The notes: generated from the sequence alone by a model not told the origin. A stretch of 64,000 nt of DNA from Cladorhizidae sp. MBARI D1340-BT2 (GCA_028752905.1 JAQNBH010000014.1:17219250-17283249), one strand, 5' to 3'; positions 20,487-31,229 are shown, counted from the first letter of the stretch. A program made the numbers and translations.

Positions 20487-20789
20487 TTGGACCTTCAAGG
20501 CTGTTTTACCCCTGGTTCTCCAGATGCATTAGAGGCCAATGCAATACCCTCTACTCCAAACAGCCCTCAGCAACCTACTGCCTCCAGGGGCAAGATTAGT
20601 GTTATATCCCCATCAGTGTTACATGAGGATATAATAAGGATGACTGTGGAAGATGATCAGCAACCAGTTTGTTACGGATTTTTTAAATGTTGCTCCAAGT
20701 ACAAGTCAAAGAAAAGGAAATTCAGTACACTTGTCAGGGTTTGTATACAACCCCATAATGATGAATGTAGGGTGTGGCTTTATTTCTAA
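20487..20789 (+). CDS. Candidate exon, unrecognised
   Basis: A 100-residue open frame with natural-looking composition (Pro/Ser-rich first half, then a basic Cys-containing stretch CYGFFKCCSKYKSKKRK). An AG at 20520 could be an acceptor, with the exon starting at the DALEANAIP residues. No family is recognised. A weaker open frame follows at 20898-21104. It could be an exon of a small gene or a piece of a mobile element. Confidence 0.3.
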   Translation: MDLQGCFTPGSPDALEANAIPSTPNSPQQPTASRGKISVISPSVLHEDIIRMTVEDDQQPVCYGFFKCCSKYKSKKRKFSTLVRVCIQPHNDECRVWLYF

Positions 20790-21335
20790 AATATGTTGTT
20801 GTTTTTACATGCCTGAGCCAAGGTCCCTTAGGCTCAACTCGGCTTCAGTGTTGGTGTAACACACGATAGCTCGAGAGCTTTTTGTGCACTAATAAATTTG
20901 CCTCCTGATTTCGGTAAACTGTCTTGGCGACCATGCAAAGAAGCCTTCGTGCTTGAAGTACACATTGAAGTACACATGGAAGTATGTTTGAAAAGTTATT
21001 GGAACTGTGTGGTGATGATGTGGATATTAGTGTTAGTTGTTGTGGGACTAACAGCAGCGCGAGTGTGTAGAACATGCTTTTGCCACCCAATATTCCAGTC
21101 GTAAGGACCAAAGCAGATAGCTACCTAAGAGTGTGTATATATATATATATAATTATACAAGACAAATTAAGATGGGGGATAACTACATATATAGATCTCA
21201 GAGGAAGCGGTTTGAGGATAGTGATTAGGAGAAAGGTGGAGTGTATTCAATCTACCTGCCAATATCACCAGTGAAGAACAGATTACATCCCATCCCAAAC
21301 AGGCTAAACTAACATTCTCCTAAGCATATATATAT

Positions 21336-21947
21336 ATTTATACTACATCACGTCATCTGTGGCTAATCTGATTGATTAATAACTGTAGGTTACATATGCG
21401 CGTAACCTACACTTTTAACCGCTTGTAGTTTAGCGCGTGCGCAATGCAGTACGTATAAGTAAGATAGCCTATACAAAAGAGTCGGTTATGCGTCGTGTAA
21501 CCTACTCGTTTGCTGTTACATTCCTCGGCTTCGACTCGGGGTAACCGCAAACTCGGAGGTTACATAGGCGCATAACCGACTCTTTTGTATAGGCTATCCT
21601 ATACATAGTACAATTTTCCTAACCCGTGCATGAAGGGGGTTTGCTTTTATATCACCTATAATGTTAATGATAACGAAACTATTCCCGAAATGAACTTTAC
21701 GCAACCTCTATAATTGCTATAATTATACTGCAGTTAATTGGAAAGTGGTTATGTTTAGGATCACCTTAAAAAAATTAAGCTCTACAACGCTTAATACATG
21801 GGTTGCACTCCATGTATTTTGATGTTTATATAATCGTCATACAATCTTAAGAGATATATATAAAAGTGCTCCAATTTTTACAGGTTATGGCACATTATCC
21901 TTATTAACCAATCAGATTAGCCACGGATGACGTGATGTAGTATAAAT
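21336..21947. mobile_element. Foldback/MITE-like element with long terminal inverted repeats (612 bp)
   Basis: The left end ATTTATACTACATCACGTCATC and the continuing GTGGCTAATCTGATTG are mirrored at 21901-21947, with one or two mismatches over about 48 bp. It has no coding capacity. A second palindromic element (21462-21600) sits inside it. Target duplications are not clear because the right side runs into a TATC microsatellite. Confidence 0.8.
21462..21600. mobile_element. Inner palindromic MITE-like element (139 bp)
   Basis: It starts AGATAGCCTATACAAAAGAG and ends with the inverse (CTCTTTTGTATAGGCTATCC). The arms extend about 30 bp through CGGTTATGCG. The same unit appears inverted at 23891-24032. 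Confidence 0.8.
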
Positions 21948-22588
21948 CTATCTATCTGTCTGTGTATGTATCTATGTATGTATTTATATGTATGTATGTA
22001 TTTATCCATGTATCTGTATCGCATCTATGTATTTATCAATAATTATTATATTTATCTATGTACCTATCTAGTGGGCAGAACTTCCAAAGTTGTAACCTCA
22101 AAAATTTGTTGGAATAATATGGTTTGAGGTAGGTCTGTTGGTATTTTTTACTTTTTAAAACTTGTGTACAACTTTAGAGCTCCGTAGATTCTGCAAACTT
22201 CATGGTATAGACTTGATATATAGCTCAAAAGATAGATCTCTCTGTGTGCTCTCTTTGGATACTAAAATAAGTTTCATAGGTATGTTACTAGACCCTAAAG
22301 TGGAGGGACCTCAAAAACCTGAATCCCTGTAACCTCCACCAAAATAACTCCTGATTGCTATATAAGTGCACAAAAATTGAAAATGGTACGAGTGGCTAGA
22401 GGAAGCTCTAGCGCATGCAACGGTCTTTTTGATTATGCGTTAAAAATTTATTACCTGGTCAGGCACGCGGGTGCGAAATTGAAGTCAACTAAAATGAACT
22501 AATTTTGAATTAAATAAAGAGACCATAGATTGGCTTTTTTTGCAGTTCCTTTTCCCCACCTCCTTGGAAGTGGGCGTTGCAAACTCTA
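21901..22588. repeat. 688-bp direct duplication, copy 1
   Basis: It matches 24452-25139 at a constant offset of 2551 bases; I noticed only one clear difference (in a T/A run near 22160). It includes the inverted-repeat end of the foldback element, a TATC/TATG microsatellite and a unit starting AACTTGTGTACAACTTTAGAG that also occurs, diverged and inverted, at 28140-28390. Confidence 0.9.
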
Positions 22589-22589
22589 T

Positions 22590-22615
22590 GGGGGGGGGGG
22601 GGGGGGGGGGGGGGG
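22590..22615. repeat. Poly-G tract (26 G)
   Basis: An uninterrupted G run that starts 2 bases after the end of the 688-bp duplication. The second copy of the duplication is followed by unrelated sequence, so the duplication boundary lies here. It is prone to length error. Confidence 0.85.
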
Positions 22616-22839
22616 TTATGGCAATTAACTTTTTAGTAGACATGTTCTCCAAACCATCTCTCTACAACCCCATGACATTTGGAAAAAACACCTAAATATG
22701 AGCTAGATGTGATTTAATTTTTTTTTTAAGTGAAGAAGTAATAATACCATCCAGTAAACCCCTCCCCCTTAATGCATAACATTATATATATATATACATA
22801 TATATATCGCTAAGAGAAAACAACAACAACAAATAAGAG
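22616..22839. other. Spacer; no gene seen
   Basis: AT-rich with short TA repeats near 22782-22808. Confidence 0.4.
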
Positions 22840-23017
22840 TTTTCTTCAAAACGATGTTTACTTTCATGCTCACTCCATACGCCAACAGGGCCAGAATGAG
22901 CATGGTGACCCCTGCGATGACCAGCAAAACAAAGTAGATGGCCGAAAGATGCTACAGCAAAGCGCCATGTTCCATCCTGGCAGATGTGTATTGCCCGTTC
23001 CTGTTGTGATCAGAAGC
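22840..23017 (-). pseudogene. Broken last exon of a third dispanin/CD225 gene
   Basis: After a minus-strand acceptor (TTGCAG at about 23018-23023) the frame gives ASDHNRNGQYTSARMEHGAL, which aligns with the loop ANDHNSAGDYNQAKS of dispanin gene 1. A TAG follows. The same frame then gives a membrane segment, AIYFVLLVIAGVTMLILALL. Between them the Leu-Cys-Cys-Ser-Ile block shared with gene 1 is in a different frame, so two small indels disrupt it. I found no other exons of this copy, so it is a relic or partial duplicate in inverse orientation. Confidence 0.65.
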
Positions 23018-23654
23018 CTGCAATTGCAATAGAACACAAAAGAATTTAGCTTTGCACTTTTACAATTTTAGTGGCTTATAAAAGGTGGGTTTCCAAGAAA
23101 AAATACACATGAAATTCCCTCCCCCCCCCCCCCCCCATTCCGGTATTGACAACCATATTTGATGTATGCTATAGTCGGCGTATAGGTCACACCACACACA
23201 CACACACATATATAAAAAATATTCCCCTATACCAGCATGGCAGAAGCAGAAGTAAGGCCTGACTCAAAACTCGATGTGATCTTGATGTAAACTCGACTTT
23301 CTTTCTCCAGTTTGGCCATCTTACTCCATAATCCCTTCCGTTCCCCAACTTCTCAGCAAAACTGTTTTAAAGGGAGAAGATCCCACACTAAAAACCTGGA
23401 CACAGCTACCATTATAAAACCTTTTCTAGCATAGTGAAGGTCATTATAATTATTAAGGTACCCACTAAGTGGGGAGATTACCACAAATCCTGTTCAGGAG
23501 TATGGAGAGGCAACAGAGGGCAGTAGGCATCAGGAAGTAGGTGGTTTGACCCACAATAAGGTCATTCATAAGCTGCTTAGCTTCCCAAATGTGGTTTTGC
23601 CTCCAAAAGACTTTCAACATGCCTTGAATACTTAGGAAATAAACTGGCACACAC
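23018..23654. other. Spacer between pseudo-exon and microsatellite
   Basis: It contains a C run (about 23122-23136), a CA repeat (23195-23208) and a minus-strand open frame at 23465-23650 without recognisable domain. No gene can be supported. Confidence 0.4.
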
Positions 23655-23674
23655 CTTGAAATCCATCTTCAAAG

Positions 23675-23885
23675 ATCTATCTATGTATCTATCTATGTAT
23701 GTATCTATGTATGTATCTATCTATGTATGTACCTATGCATGTATCTATCTATGTATCTATCTATGTATGTACCTATGTATGTATGAATCTATCTATCTAT
23801 CTATGTATCTATCTATGTATGTACCTATGCATGTACCTATGTATGTATGCATCTATCTATTATCTATCTATCTACAGTATGTATA
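23675..23885. repeat. TATC/TATG microsatellite
   Basis: CTATCTATGTATGTACCTATG blocks repeated over about 210 bp. The Tyr/Met/Ser-rich open frames across it are artefacts. Confidence 0.95.
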
Positions 23886-23890
23886 TGTAT

Positions 23891-24498
23891 AGGATAGCCT
23901 ATACAAAAGAGTCGGTTATGCGCCTATGTAACCTCCGAGTTTGCGGTTACCCCGAGGCGAAGCCGAGGAATGTAACAGCAAACGAGTAGGTTACACACTG
24001 GCGCATAACCGACTCTTTTGAATAGGCTATCTTACTTATACTTACATTGCGCATGCGCTAAACTACATAGCAACTAGAAATGGAAGAATTTTTTACTCAA
24101 GGCGCCCCAGCTATTGACAAAGTACTGCTAGATAAATACGCAGCTGAGTTGGAACAACTTCCTTCAACTGATAATCAAATACTCCTTCAACTTCAGGGAT
24201 TTATGAGCCCAGATATTTTACAGTGTTACGTGCAAACGAGTAGGTTACACTGCAGCACAGAACATCTATATAAATTATATCAAGTGAATATTATCATGAC
24301 GTTAAAGCTTCATGAACAGTGAACATTAATAGCTAAAGCGCAAACGAGTAGGTTACACTGGCGCATAACCCGTATAGGCGTATACTACATTGCGCACGCG
24401 CTAAACTACATCCGGTTAAAAGTGTAGATTACGCACCTATGTAACCTACAGTTATTAACCAATCAGATTAGCCACGGATGACGTGATGTAGTATAAAT
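23891..24498. mobile_element. Second, inverted and rearranged copy of the foldback element family
   Basis: The right end (24451-24498) carries the same terminal inverted repeat as the element at 21336. Moving left, the sequence is the reverse complement of the 21336-21600 half, including the inner palindrome at 23891-24032, with an extra block at about 24075-24340 that contains an open frame. The expected left terminal repeat is absent; the microsatellite abuts the inner palindrome. Confidence 0.75.
24080..24322 (+). CDS. Unrecognised open frame inside a foldback element
   Basis: Encodes 80 residues with protein-like composition in the first 50 (MEEFFTQGAPAIDKVLLDKY, LPSTDNQILLQLQGFM), then runs into element sequence (QTSRL...). 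It is flanked on both sides by the repeat GCAAACGAGTAGGTTACAC. It may be a captured exon or the remnant of a transposon gene. No family match is known to me. Confidence 0.3.
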   Translation: MEEFFTQGAPAIDKVLLDKYAAELEQLPSTDNQILLQLQGFMSPDILQCYVQTSRLHCSTEHLYKLYQVNIIMTLKLHEQ

Positions 24499-25139
24499 CT
24501 ATCTATCTGTCTGTGTATGTATCTATGTATGTATTTATATGTATGTATGTATTTATCCATGTATCTGTATCGCATCTATGTATTTATCAATAATTATTAT
24601 ATTTATCTATGTACCTATCTAGTGGGCAGAACTTCCAAAGTTGTAACCTCAAAAATTTGTTGGAATAATATGGTTTGAGGTAGGTCTGTTGGTATTTTTT
24701 ACTTTTTTAAACTTGTGTACAACTTTAGAGCTCCGTAGATTCTGCAAACTTCATGGTATAGACTTGATATATAGCTCAAAAGATAGATCTCTCTGTGTGC
24801 TCTCTTTGGATACTAAAATAAGTTTCATAGGTATGTTACTAGACCCTAAAGTGGAGGGACCTCAAAAACCTGAATCCCTGTAACCTCCACCAAAATAACT
24901 CCTGATTGCTATATAAGTGCACAAAAATTGAAAATGGTACGAGTGGCTAGAGGAAGCTCTAGCGCATGCAACGGTCTTTTTGATTATGCGTTAAAAATTT
25001 ATTACCTGGTCAGGCACGCGGGTGCGAAATTGAAGTCAACTAAAATGAACTAATTTTGAATTAAATAAAGAGACCATAGATTGGCTTTTTTTGCAGTTCC
25101 TTTTCCCCACCTCCTTGGAAGTGGGCGTTGCAAACTCTA
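24452..25139. repeat. 688-bp direct duplication, copy 2
   Basis: Partner of 21901-22588, practically identical, which means a recent event or gene conversion. The open frame at 24689-24883 belongs to this repeat and is not taken as a gene. Confidence 0.9.
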
Positions 25140-26480
25140 ATTAAGGGTTTTGAAAACTCTATTTGAGGACTTTTTCAGTTTCACCGGACCTTATGTTCGG
25201 GTTTTGTGTCCACTGGTTTGACACCCACCCACATTGGTATATACTGCTATTTACTTGTTAGCATTATTAAATTCCATGTCAAGAAGAATGCAAACAAAAG
25301 CTCTGGAAAGACGAAAGTATGGAGTCAGTAAGGATCTTCTGGGTTAGAATCGTGAGAGAAGAAGAGATATCTAGAAGCTGAAGACTCAAATGATGCTGAA
25401 AGTTTGGAACTATAGTAATTAACGGCTTTACCGTTTATGCTTCACCCTTTACCTTCAGATGGCATCTGTAGCTGGTCCTTCCCTAGCGCTGGCTATCACA
25501 GGCCTGCCTGCTCCTCTGTCAACACTGCTCAGTCACTGTTTTTCTGGTGAGTCTTGTGTTGCTGATGAAAGAGTGCAAGAATGATAGTCATGATCAAGAG
25601 CAAAATGAGGGGTTTACAACCACCCTGGATCTATCCCTGCCCCTCATGATTCAAAGAAATGTGTATTCCCGACATTATTCACAGTTTTGCTCACTCAATA
25701 TTTTGTCCATAGTATATAATTTTTATATCATTTGAATGCTCTCTCTTAGCTCTTCAAAATGAATGATCACTTTTTCAATCCAGCCAATTTTCCATGAGAT
25801 ACGGTTCATTCTGTGGGCTCACTTTTCCTGCTGAATGAAAAAAGGGGGGATTGGGGGGAGTTTTATCAGAAACTGACTGACAGCAACATAAATGGCAAGT
25901 CTTGATGAAGCTGAAAATTTGTAAAAAAACCAACACCTCTGTACTATTGCCAGTGTGTCAGGCTGTCAGCCAGATGTTGATGGCAACACTGCTTTGCCTA
26001 TAAGCTATAAATATCATTGGAAAGCACAGAGAATAAGCTACCTTTTGAGATCAAAACCATTCAAAATGCATTAAATTGGTGACCACAAATATGGTCTATG
26101 CCCCCTTAATTCAATTTTAATTCAACTTTGAATTAATGGACTTCAAAAACCAGTTTAAATAAATAAAATAACTGTGACAAACTAACTAAACCAGTTGAAT
26201 TAAATATACCCAAATGACAGTATACTAATTCAACTTTGAATTAATTGAATCCCACTGCCATTACCTCTCTCTGAGATAAGTAGTAATATTTTAGCTAGCA
26301 CCTGCACCCACAACTATATACTGCATGCATTTGTGAGCACTCGTCACTGGTTCCTCATCATACATATTGAACTAGTGCTGTGTAGAATTAGTCTATTTTA
26401 TAGGCTGTTAAACTGAGCACAAGGTGGTGTGGTATAATTAGAAGTCTGTGAAATGCCAATTGTAAGCCAGGTATCTATAT
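25140..26480. other. Spacer with one possible small exon
   Basis: Mostly AT-rich. Around 25461-25551 an AG/ATG followed by a codon-like run (MASVAGPSLALAITGLPAPL) and a GGTGAGT donor could be an exon, but nothing joins to it. The block AATTCAACTTTGAATTAAT occurs twice (about 26118 and 26226). No other signal. Confidence 0.35.
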
Positions 26481-26489
26481 ACCCACTTT

Positions 26490-26850
26490 TTGTTAACACC
26501 TACTTCACTGTTGGCTCTACCCTCTATTTGTTAATCGCCTACTTCACTGTTGGCTCTAGCCTCTATTTGTTAAGCACCTACTTCACTATTGGTTCTAGCC
26601 TCTATTTGTTAAGCACCTACTTCACAACCTATTTGTTAAGCACATTCTTCATTGTTGGTTCCAGCCACTATTTGTTAAGCACCTACTTCACTGTTGGTTC
26701 TAGCCTCTATTTGTTAAGCACCTACTTCACTGTCTATTTGTTAAGCACCTACTTCACCGTTGGTTCTAGCCACTATTTGTTAAGCACCTACTTCACTGCG
26801 GTTCTAGCCTCTATTTGTTAAGCACCTACTTTACTGTTTTCTATTTGTTG
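26490..26850 (+). repeat. 39-bp minisatellite, about 9 units, in-frame length
   Basis: The unit is CACTGTTGGTTCTAGCCTC followed by TATTTGTTAAGCACCTACTT, 39 bp, so one frame encodes a 13-residue repeat (YFTVGSSLYLLST). Some units are shortened by 12-15 bases, still in frame. I see no start context, splice signals or flanking coding sequence, so it is treated as a repeat. Confidence 0.85.
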
Positions 26851-27012
26851 ATCGTTATCATGTCTCCTGCTCAAAAGTCAGTGTTTCTTCCATTTTTGGT
26901 GACTAGTAGATAGGATGTCCACATCTGACACTCTCCAGGCTCTGCTCAGCTACACTTCAACCATTCTCCATTCCTTCTAGCTAGCATGCTGCATTCACAG
27001 GACGATCTTTAA

Positions 27013-27898
27013 CCCTTTCACCGCTGACTTTCCTGGACATTTTTCCTAAAGTATACCAGCTACCAAAAAAAATCATTATAAAATCAGCAATCCATTCATA
27101 TCAGTTGTAATTTTGTCATGTGATAGCACCATTGTTTATAAACAATGTGATCTCATTAGCTAACCACATTATCAACCACAAAATATGAATATCATTATGC
27201 TAAATTTCTCTATCAATATCTAACATTTAATCAATAAAAAATGTTTATAATATATTTACTCATTTAGTTAGCATTTAGTAAACATTAGTCATAATAATTT
27301 AGGCATATAGCAATATATAGCGGTGGGTTTTTGACAAAATTTGATCATATGATTCTATAGCCCAGTAATACAATGGTTTATTATGTTATTGAAATTCAAC
27401 TATTTGAGAAAGAACATCAAATACAAATATGTAGATACTTTAGCTAACCTGAGAAGGCTTCCTGATCAATTTCATTATAAATAGAGAGCTGGTCATAGCA
27501 AAAGGAAGAATCCTGAGGGTCTAAAGTAGGGTCAACTACAGCGGCTAAAGAATGCACTGCTGCACGATCAGAACTTGCATTTCCAAGGTAGCCACATATT
27601 TCTTCACCTTCTTCTTCCTCTGACTCATCCTCAGTGAGAGCAAAATCCTCGCTAGAAACCAGGGAAAGTACTTCTTTAAGCGTTAAACATCCACTCATTT
27701 TTAGGTCGTCAAAACCGTGAACCGTCGGTAGTTGCACATATTTTTCGCTAACTAATCGGGCGTTTCCGGATGTGATTTTTGGACATCATATAGAGTAATA
27801 GTTGCTGGTATGCAAATTATGACTATAGGCCAAGCGATCGATTTATTAGCGATTTTTAAAGTCCATTACGCCATATGGCGCTTACAGCGGTGAGAGGG
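27013..27898 (-). mobile_element. piggyBac-like element, TTAA-flanked (886 bp)
   Basis: Perfect TTAA on both sides (27009-27012 and 27899-27902). Ends are CCCTTTCACCGCTG and CAGCGGTGAGAGGG, inverse complements with one mismatch and akin to the ends of the 611-bp element at 10076. It keeps one transposase-start frame and no catalytic domain, so it is non-autonomous. Confidence 0.85.
27444..27737 (-). CDS. piggyBac-type N-terminal acidic peptide in a non-autonomous element
   Basis: 97 residues with CLTLKEVLSLVSSEDFALTE followed by DESEEEEGEEI. Acidic starts of this sort are usual in piggyBac transposases (PGBD family), ahead of the DDE_Tnp_1_7 core. No DDD residues or Cys-rich C-terminus are present. 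Expressed or not, it cannot be a transposase alone. Confidence 0.5.
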   Translation of the reverse strand: MQLPTVHGFDDLKMSGCLTLKEVLSLVSSEDFALTEDESEEEEGEEICGYLGNASSDRAAVHSLAAVVDPTLDPQDSSFCYDQLSIYNEIDQEAFSG

Positions 27899-28025
27899 TT
27901 AACCATGCATGTCTGCACACAGGAACTGCTTGTTAAGCTCCTGCTCACCATTGGGTACACATTTTCTTGTTGGCTGATGCCTACACGCCCAGCTCAGTAA
28001 CCAGCATGTGGTGCACAAAATTTTA

Positions 28026-28130
28026 AAATTTAAGTACGTGGTCAAGCGTGCGGGTGGAAAATTGAAGGCGTTGATTTTCAACATAATCAATTTTCCACCC
28101 GCGTGCTTGACCACCTACTTACATTTTCAC
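28026..28130. repeat. Hairpin: 35-bp inverted repeat
   Basis: Arms 28031-28065 and 28087-28121 (TAAGTACGTGGTCAAGCGTG... and its inverse) with two or three mismatches. One arm also occurs near 22455-22490 and 25000-25040 in the 688-bp repeats, so it is the end of a dispersed element. Confidence 0.8.
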
Positions 28131-28395
28131 GCCTAATGAAAAAGGTCATTGAATAGCCTAGGTACCAATTTCAAATCTTAGCAATCTGGAGTTATTTTGG
28201 ATGAGGTTTTTGGGCTGCATGTTTATTAGGTCCCTCCACTTTAGGGTCTAGTAACTTGCCTATAGTTATACCTATGAAACATATTTTAGTATCAAAAGAG
28301 AGCACACAGAGAGACCTATCTTTTGAGCTATATATCAAGTCCATATGAAGTTTGCAGAATCTACGGAGCTCTAAAGTTGTAACCACAAGTAAAAA
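28131..28395 (-). repeat. Third, inverted and diverged copy of a dispersed repeat
   Basis: Reverse-complement match to about 22170-22450 and 24720-25000. The shared open stretch (YSSKDRSLCVLS... LLDPKVEGP) is a by-product of the repeat. Confidence 0.75.
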
Positions 28396-28804
28396 TTAAA
28401 AAATGCCATCATCCCCCCTCAAACTGCACGAGGATTTGCACACGTGGAAATGAATGGTAAGAGCATGCGTGGCAGGTATAGTACTTAAATTTACTTAGAT
28501 TTATGCTCAATTAGAATGCAATGGTTCTATATGCAATGGGCTTTATTTTATACTTTTAGCAACTCTCTAGGGTAAGCAGTCACCCAGATATGATCCGTGA
28601 AACTTACCTGAAGCTGAACTTACTTCTTTCTTCAATTTTTCAGTTGAATGTAAGTATAGGCCTGGATAAAAGTCACCATAACTTGAGACTTGTGCTTCCA
28701 AATGTTTTCAAATTTGAAAGACAAGTTGTACAGATGTTTAGAAATGATATAAGCACACCAAAAAGGTCAAATATTCAAAAAAAATGGGCCGTACACTGGC
28801 CTTT
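28396..28804. other. Spacer before the satellite; nothing recognised
   Basis: One open frame (28590-28811, +) without a known domain. It ends at the first satellite monomer. Confidence 0.4.
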
Positions 28805-31034
28805 AGAGTGAAGGTTCTTCCATGTGCTGCTCCTTGATGTTGGGTGGTTAAGAGTGAAGGATCTTACATGTGCGACTCCTTGATGCTGGGCAGTTAAGGT
28901 TCTTCCATGTGCTGTTCCTTGATGCTGGGTAATTATTGTGCTGCTCCTTGGTGCTGGGTGGTTAAGTGTGAAGGTTCTTCCATGTACTGCTCATTGGTGT
29001 TGGGTGGTTAAGATTGATGGTTCTTCCATGTGCTATTCCTTGATGCTGGGCAGTTAAGAGTGAAGATTCTGCATGTGCTGATCCTTTAATCTGGGTGGTT
29101 ACGTGCGAAGGTCCTTCCATGTTCTGCTCCTTGATGCTGGGAGGTTAAGAGTGAAGGTTCTTCTATCTGCTCCTTCTTGATGCTGGGCGATTAAGAGTGA
29201 AGGTTCTTCCATGTGCTGCTCATTGATGCTGAGTGATTAAAAGTCAAGGTTATTCCATGTGCTCCTCCTTGATGCTGGGTGGTTAAGAGGAAGGTTTTTC
29301 CATGTGTGGCTCCTTGATGCTGGGTGGTTAAGAGTGAAGCTTCTTCCATGATCTGCTCCTTGATGCTGGGTGGTTAAGTGTAAAGGTTCTTCCATGTACT
29401 ACTCCTTGATGCTGGTTGGTTAATTGTGAAAGTTCTTCCGGGTGCTACTTGTTGATGCTGGGTGGTTAAGAGTAAAGGTTCTTCCATTTGCGGCTCCTTT
29501 ATGCTGGGTGGTTAGTGTGACGGTTCTTCCATGTCTACTCCTTGATGCTTGGCGGTTACGAGTGAAGGTTCTTCCATGTGCTAATCCTTGATGCTGGGCG
29601 GTGAAGATTTTTCCATGTGCTGGGCGGTTAAGAGTGAAGGTTCTCCATGTGCTGCTCCTTGATGTTGGGCGATTAAGAATAAAGGTCCTTGCTCCATGAT
29701 GCTGGGTGGTTAAGAGTGAAGGCTCTTCCATGTGCTGCTCATTAATGCTGGGCGGTTAAGTGTGAAGGTTCTTCCATGTGCTACTCCTTGATGCTGGGCG
29801 GTTAAGAGTGAAGGTTCTCCATGTGCTGCTCCTTGGTTAAGAGTGAAAGGTCTTACTTGTGCTACTCCTTGATGCTGGGTGGTTAAGAGTGAAAGGTCTT
29901 CCTTGTGCTACTCCTTGATGCTGGGTGGTTAAGAGTGAAGGTTCTTCCATGTGCTGTTCCTTGATGCTGGGTGATTTTTGTGCTGCTCCTTGGTGCTGGG
30001 TGGTTAAGTGTGAAGGTTCTTCCATGTGCAGCTCCGTTGTGTTGGGTAGTTAAGAGTGAAGGTAACTTCCATGTGCTGCACCTTGATGTTAGATGGTTAA
30101 GAGTGATGGTCCTTCCATGTGCTACTCCTTGATTCTGGCTGGTTAAGATGAAGGTTCTTCCATGTGCTGCTCCTTGATACTGGGCGGTTAAGTGTGAAGG
30201 TTCATGTGCTGTTCCTTAATGCTGGACGGTTAAGAGTGAAGGTTCTTTCATTTGATGCGCATTGATGCTGGGAAGTTAAGAGTGATGGTTCTTCCACATG
30301 TTCTGCTCCTTGATTCTGGGAAGTTAAGAGTGAAGGTTCTTCCCTCATGTTCTGCTCCTTGATGCTGGGCGGTTAAGAATGAAAGTTCTTCCATGTTCTA
30401 CTCCTTGATGCTGGACAGTTAAGAGTAAAGGTTCTTCCATGTGCTGCTCCTTGATGCTGCGTGGTTAAATGTGAAGGTTCTTCCATCTGCTACTCCTTGA
30501 TTCTGGTTGGTTAATTGTGAAGGTTCTTCCGTGTGCTAATTGTTGATTCTGGGCAGTTAAGTGTGAAGGTTCTTCCATGTGCTGCTACTAGATTGTAGGC
30601 GGTTAAGAGTAAATGTTCTTTCATTTGCTGCACCGTGATTTTGGGTAGTTAAGTGTGACGGTTGCTCCATATCTACTCCTTGATGCTGGGCAGTTAAGAG
30701 TGAAAGTTCTTCCATGTTCTGCTCCTTGATATTTGGTGGTTAAGAGTGATGGTCCTTCCATGTGCTACTCCTTGATTCTGGGCAGTTAAAAGTGAAGGTT
30801 CTTTCATGTGCTGCTTTTTGATGCTGGACGGTTAAGTGTGAAGGTTCTTCCATGTTCTGCTCCATGATGCTGGGTGGTTAAGAGTGAAGATTCTTCCATG
30901 ATCTGCTCCTTGATGCTGGGCGGTTAAGAGTGAAGGTTCTTCCATGTGCTGATCCTTGATGCTGGGCGATTAAAAGTCAAGGTTCTTCCATGTGCTACTC
31001 CTTGATGCTGGGAAGTTAAAAGTGAAGGATCTTC
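28805..31034. repeat. 46-bp satellite array, left part (about 48 monomers)
   Basis: The monomer consensus is GGTTAAGAGTGAAGGTTCTT followed by CCATGTGCTGCTCCTTGATG and CTGGGC, 46 bp, with point changes and small deletions in most copies. It stops at element C with TCTTC, which is duplicated on the far side. All open frames here reflect the repeat, which has only one stop per three units on the minus strand. Confidence 0.95.
31030..31034. repeat. Element C target-site duplication (left), TCTTC
   Basis: TCTTC from a satellite monomer, repeated at 36653-36657 where the array resumes with CATGTGCTG. Confidence 0.8.
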
Positions 31035-31229
31035 TAGACGATAGCGCAGCTACGCCTTTGTCGCAGATCACACTGGATATGAATCAGAACCTGTCTTTGA
31101 CAATGTGTGCATCAACTGAGCATAGTGTGTGTCTGCGCATGCGTACATGTATGAATACGTATAATGGGTAAGGGGTCTACCTATACAAGAGAATACATAT
31201 ATAGCGATCTACTAGACCAATGTCCACTA
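31035..31229 (-). repeat. Element C 3' LTR (195 bp)
   Basis: It matches 36456-36652 with a few substitutions and a 2-base length difference. The self-complementary stretch is at 31104-31133 in this copy. Confidence 0.9.

Noticed and set aside
23656..23989. Tyr/Met/Ser-rich membrane-like protein
   Set aside because: Translation of a TATC/TATG microsatellite.
29420..30025. Repetitive proteins on the minus strand of the satellite (EEPSLLTTQHQG...)
   Set aside because: The 46-bp unit cycles through all three frames and has only one stop per three units, so such frames are expected by chance.
31035..31229. TG...CA LTR termini for element C
   Set aside because: The two LTRs align from TAGA to CACTA, and the target duplication fits those ends. 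A TG start further in would leave unmatched shared bases.
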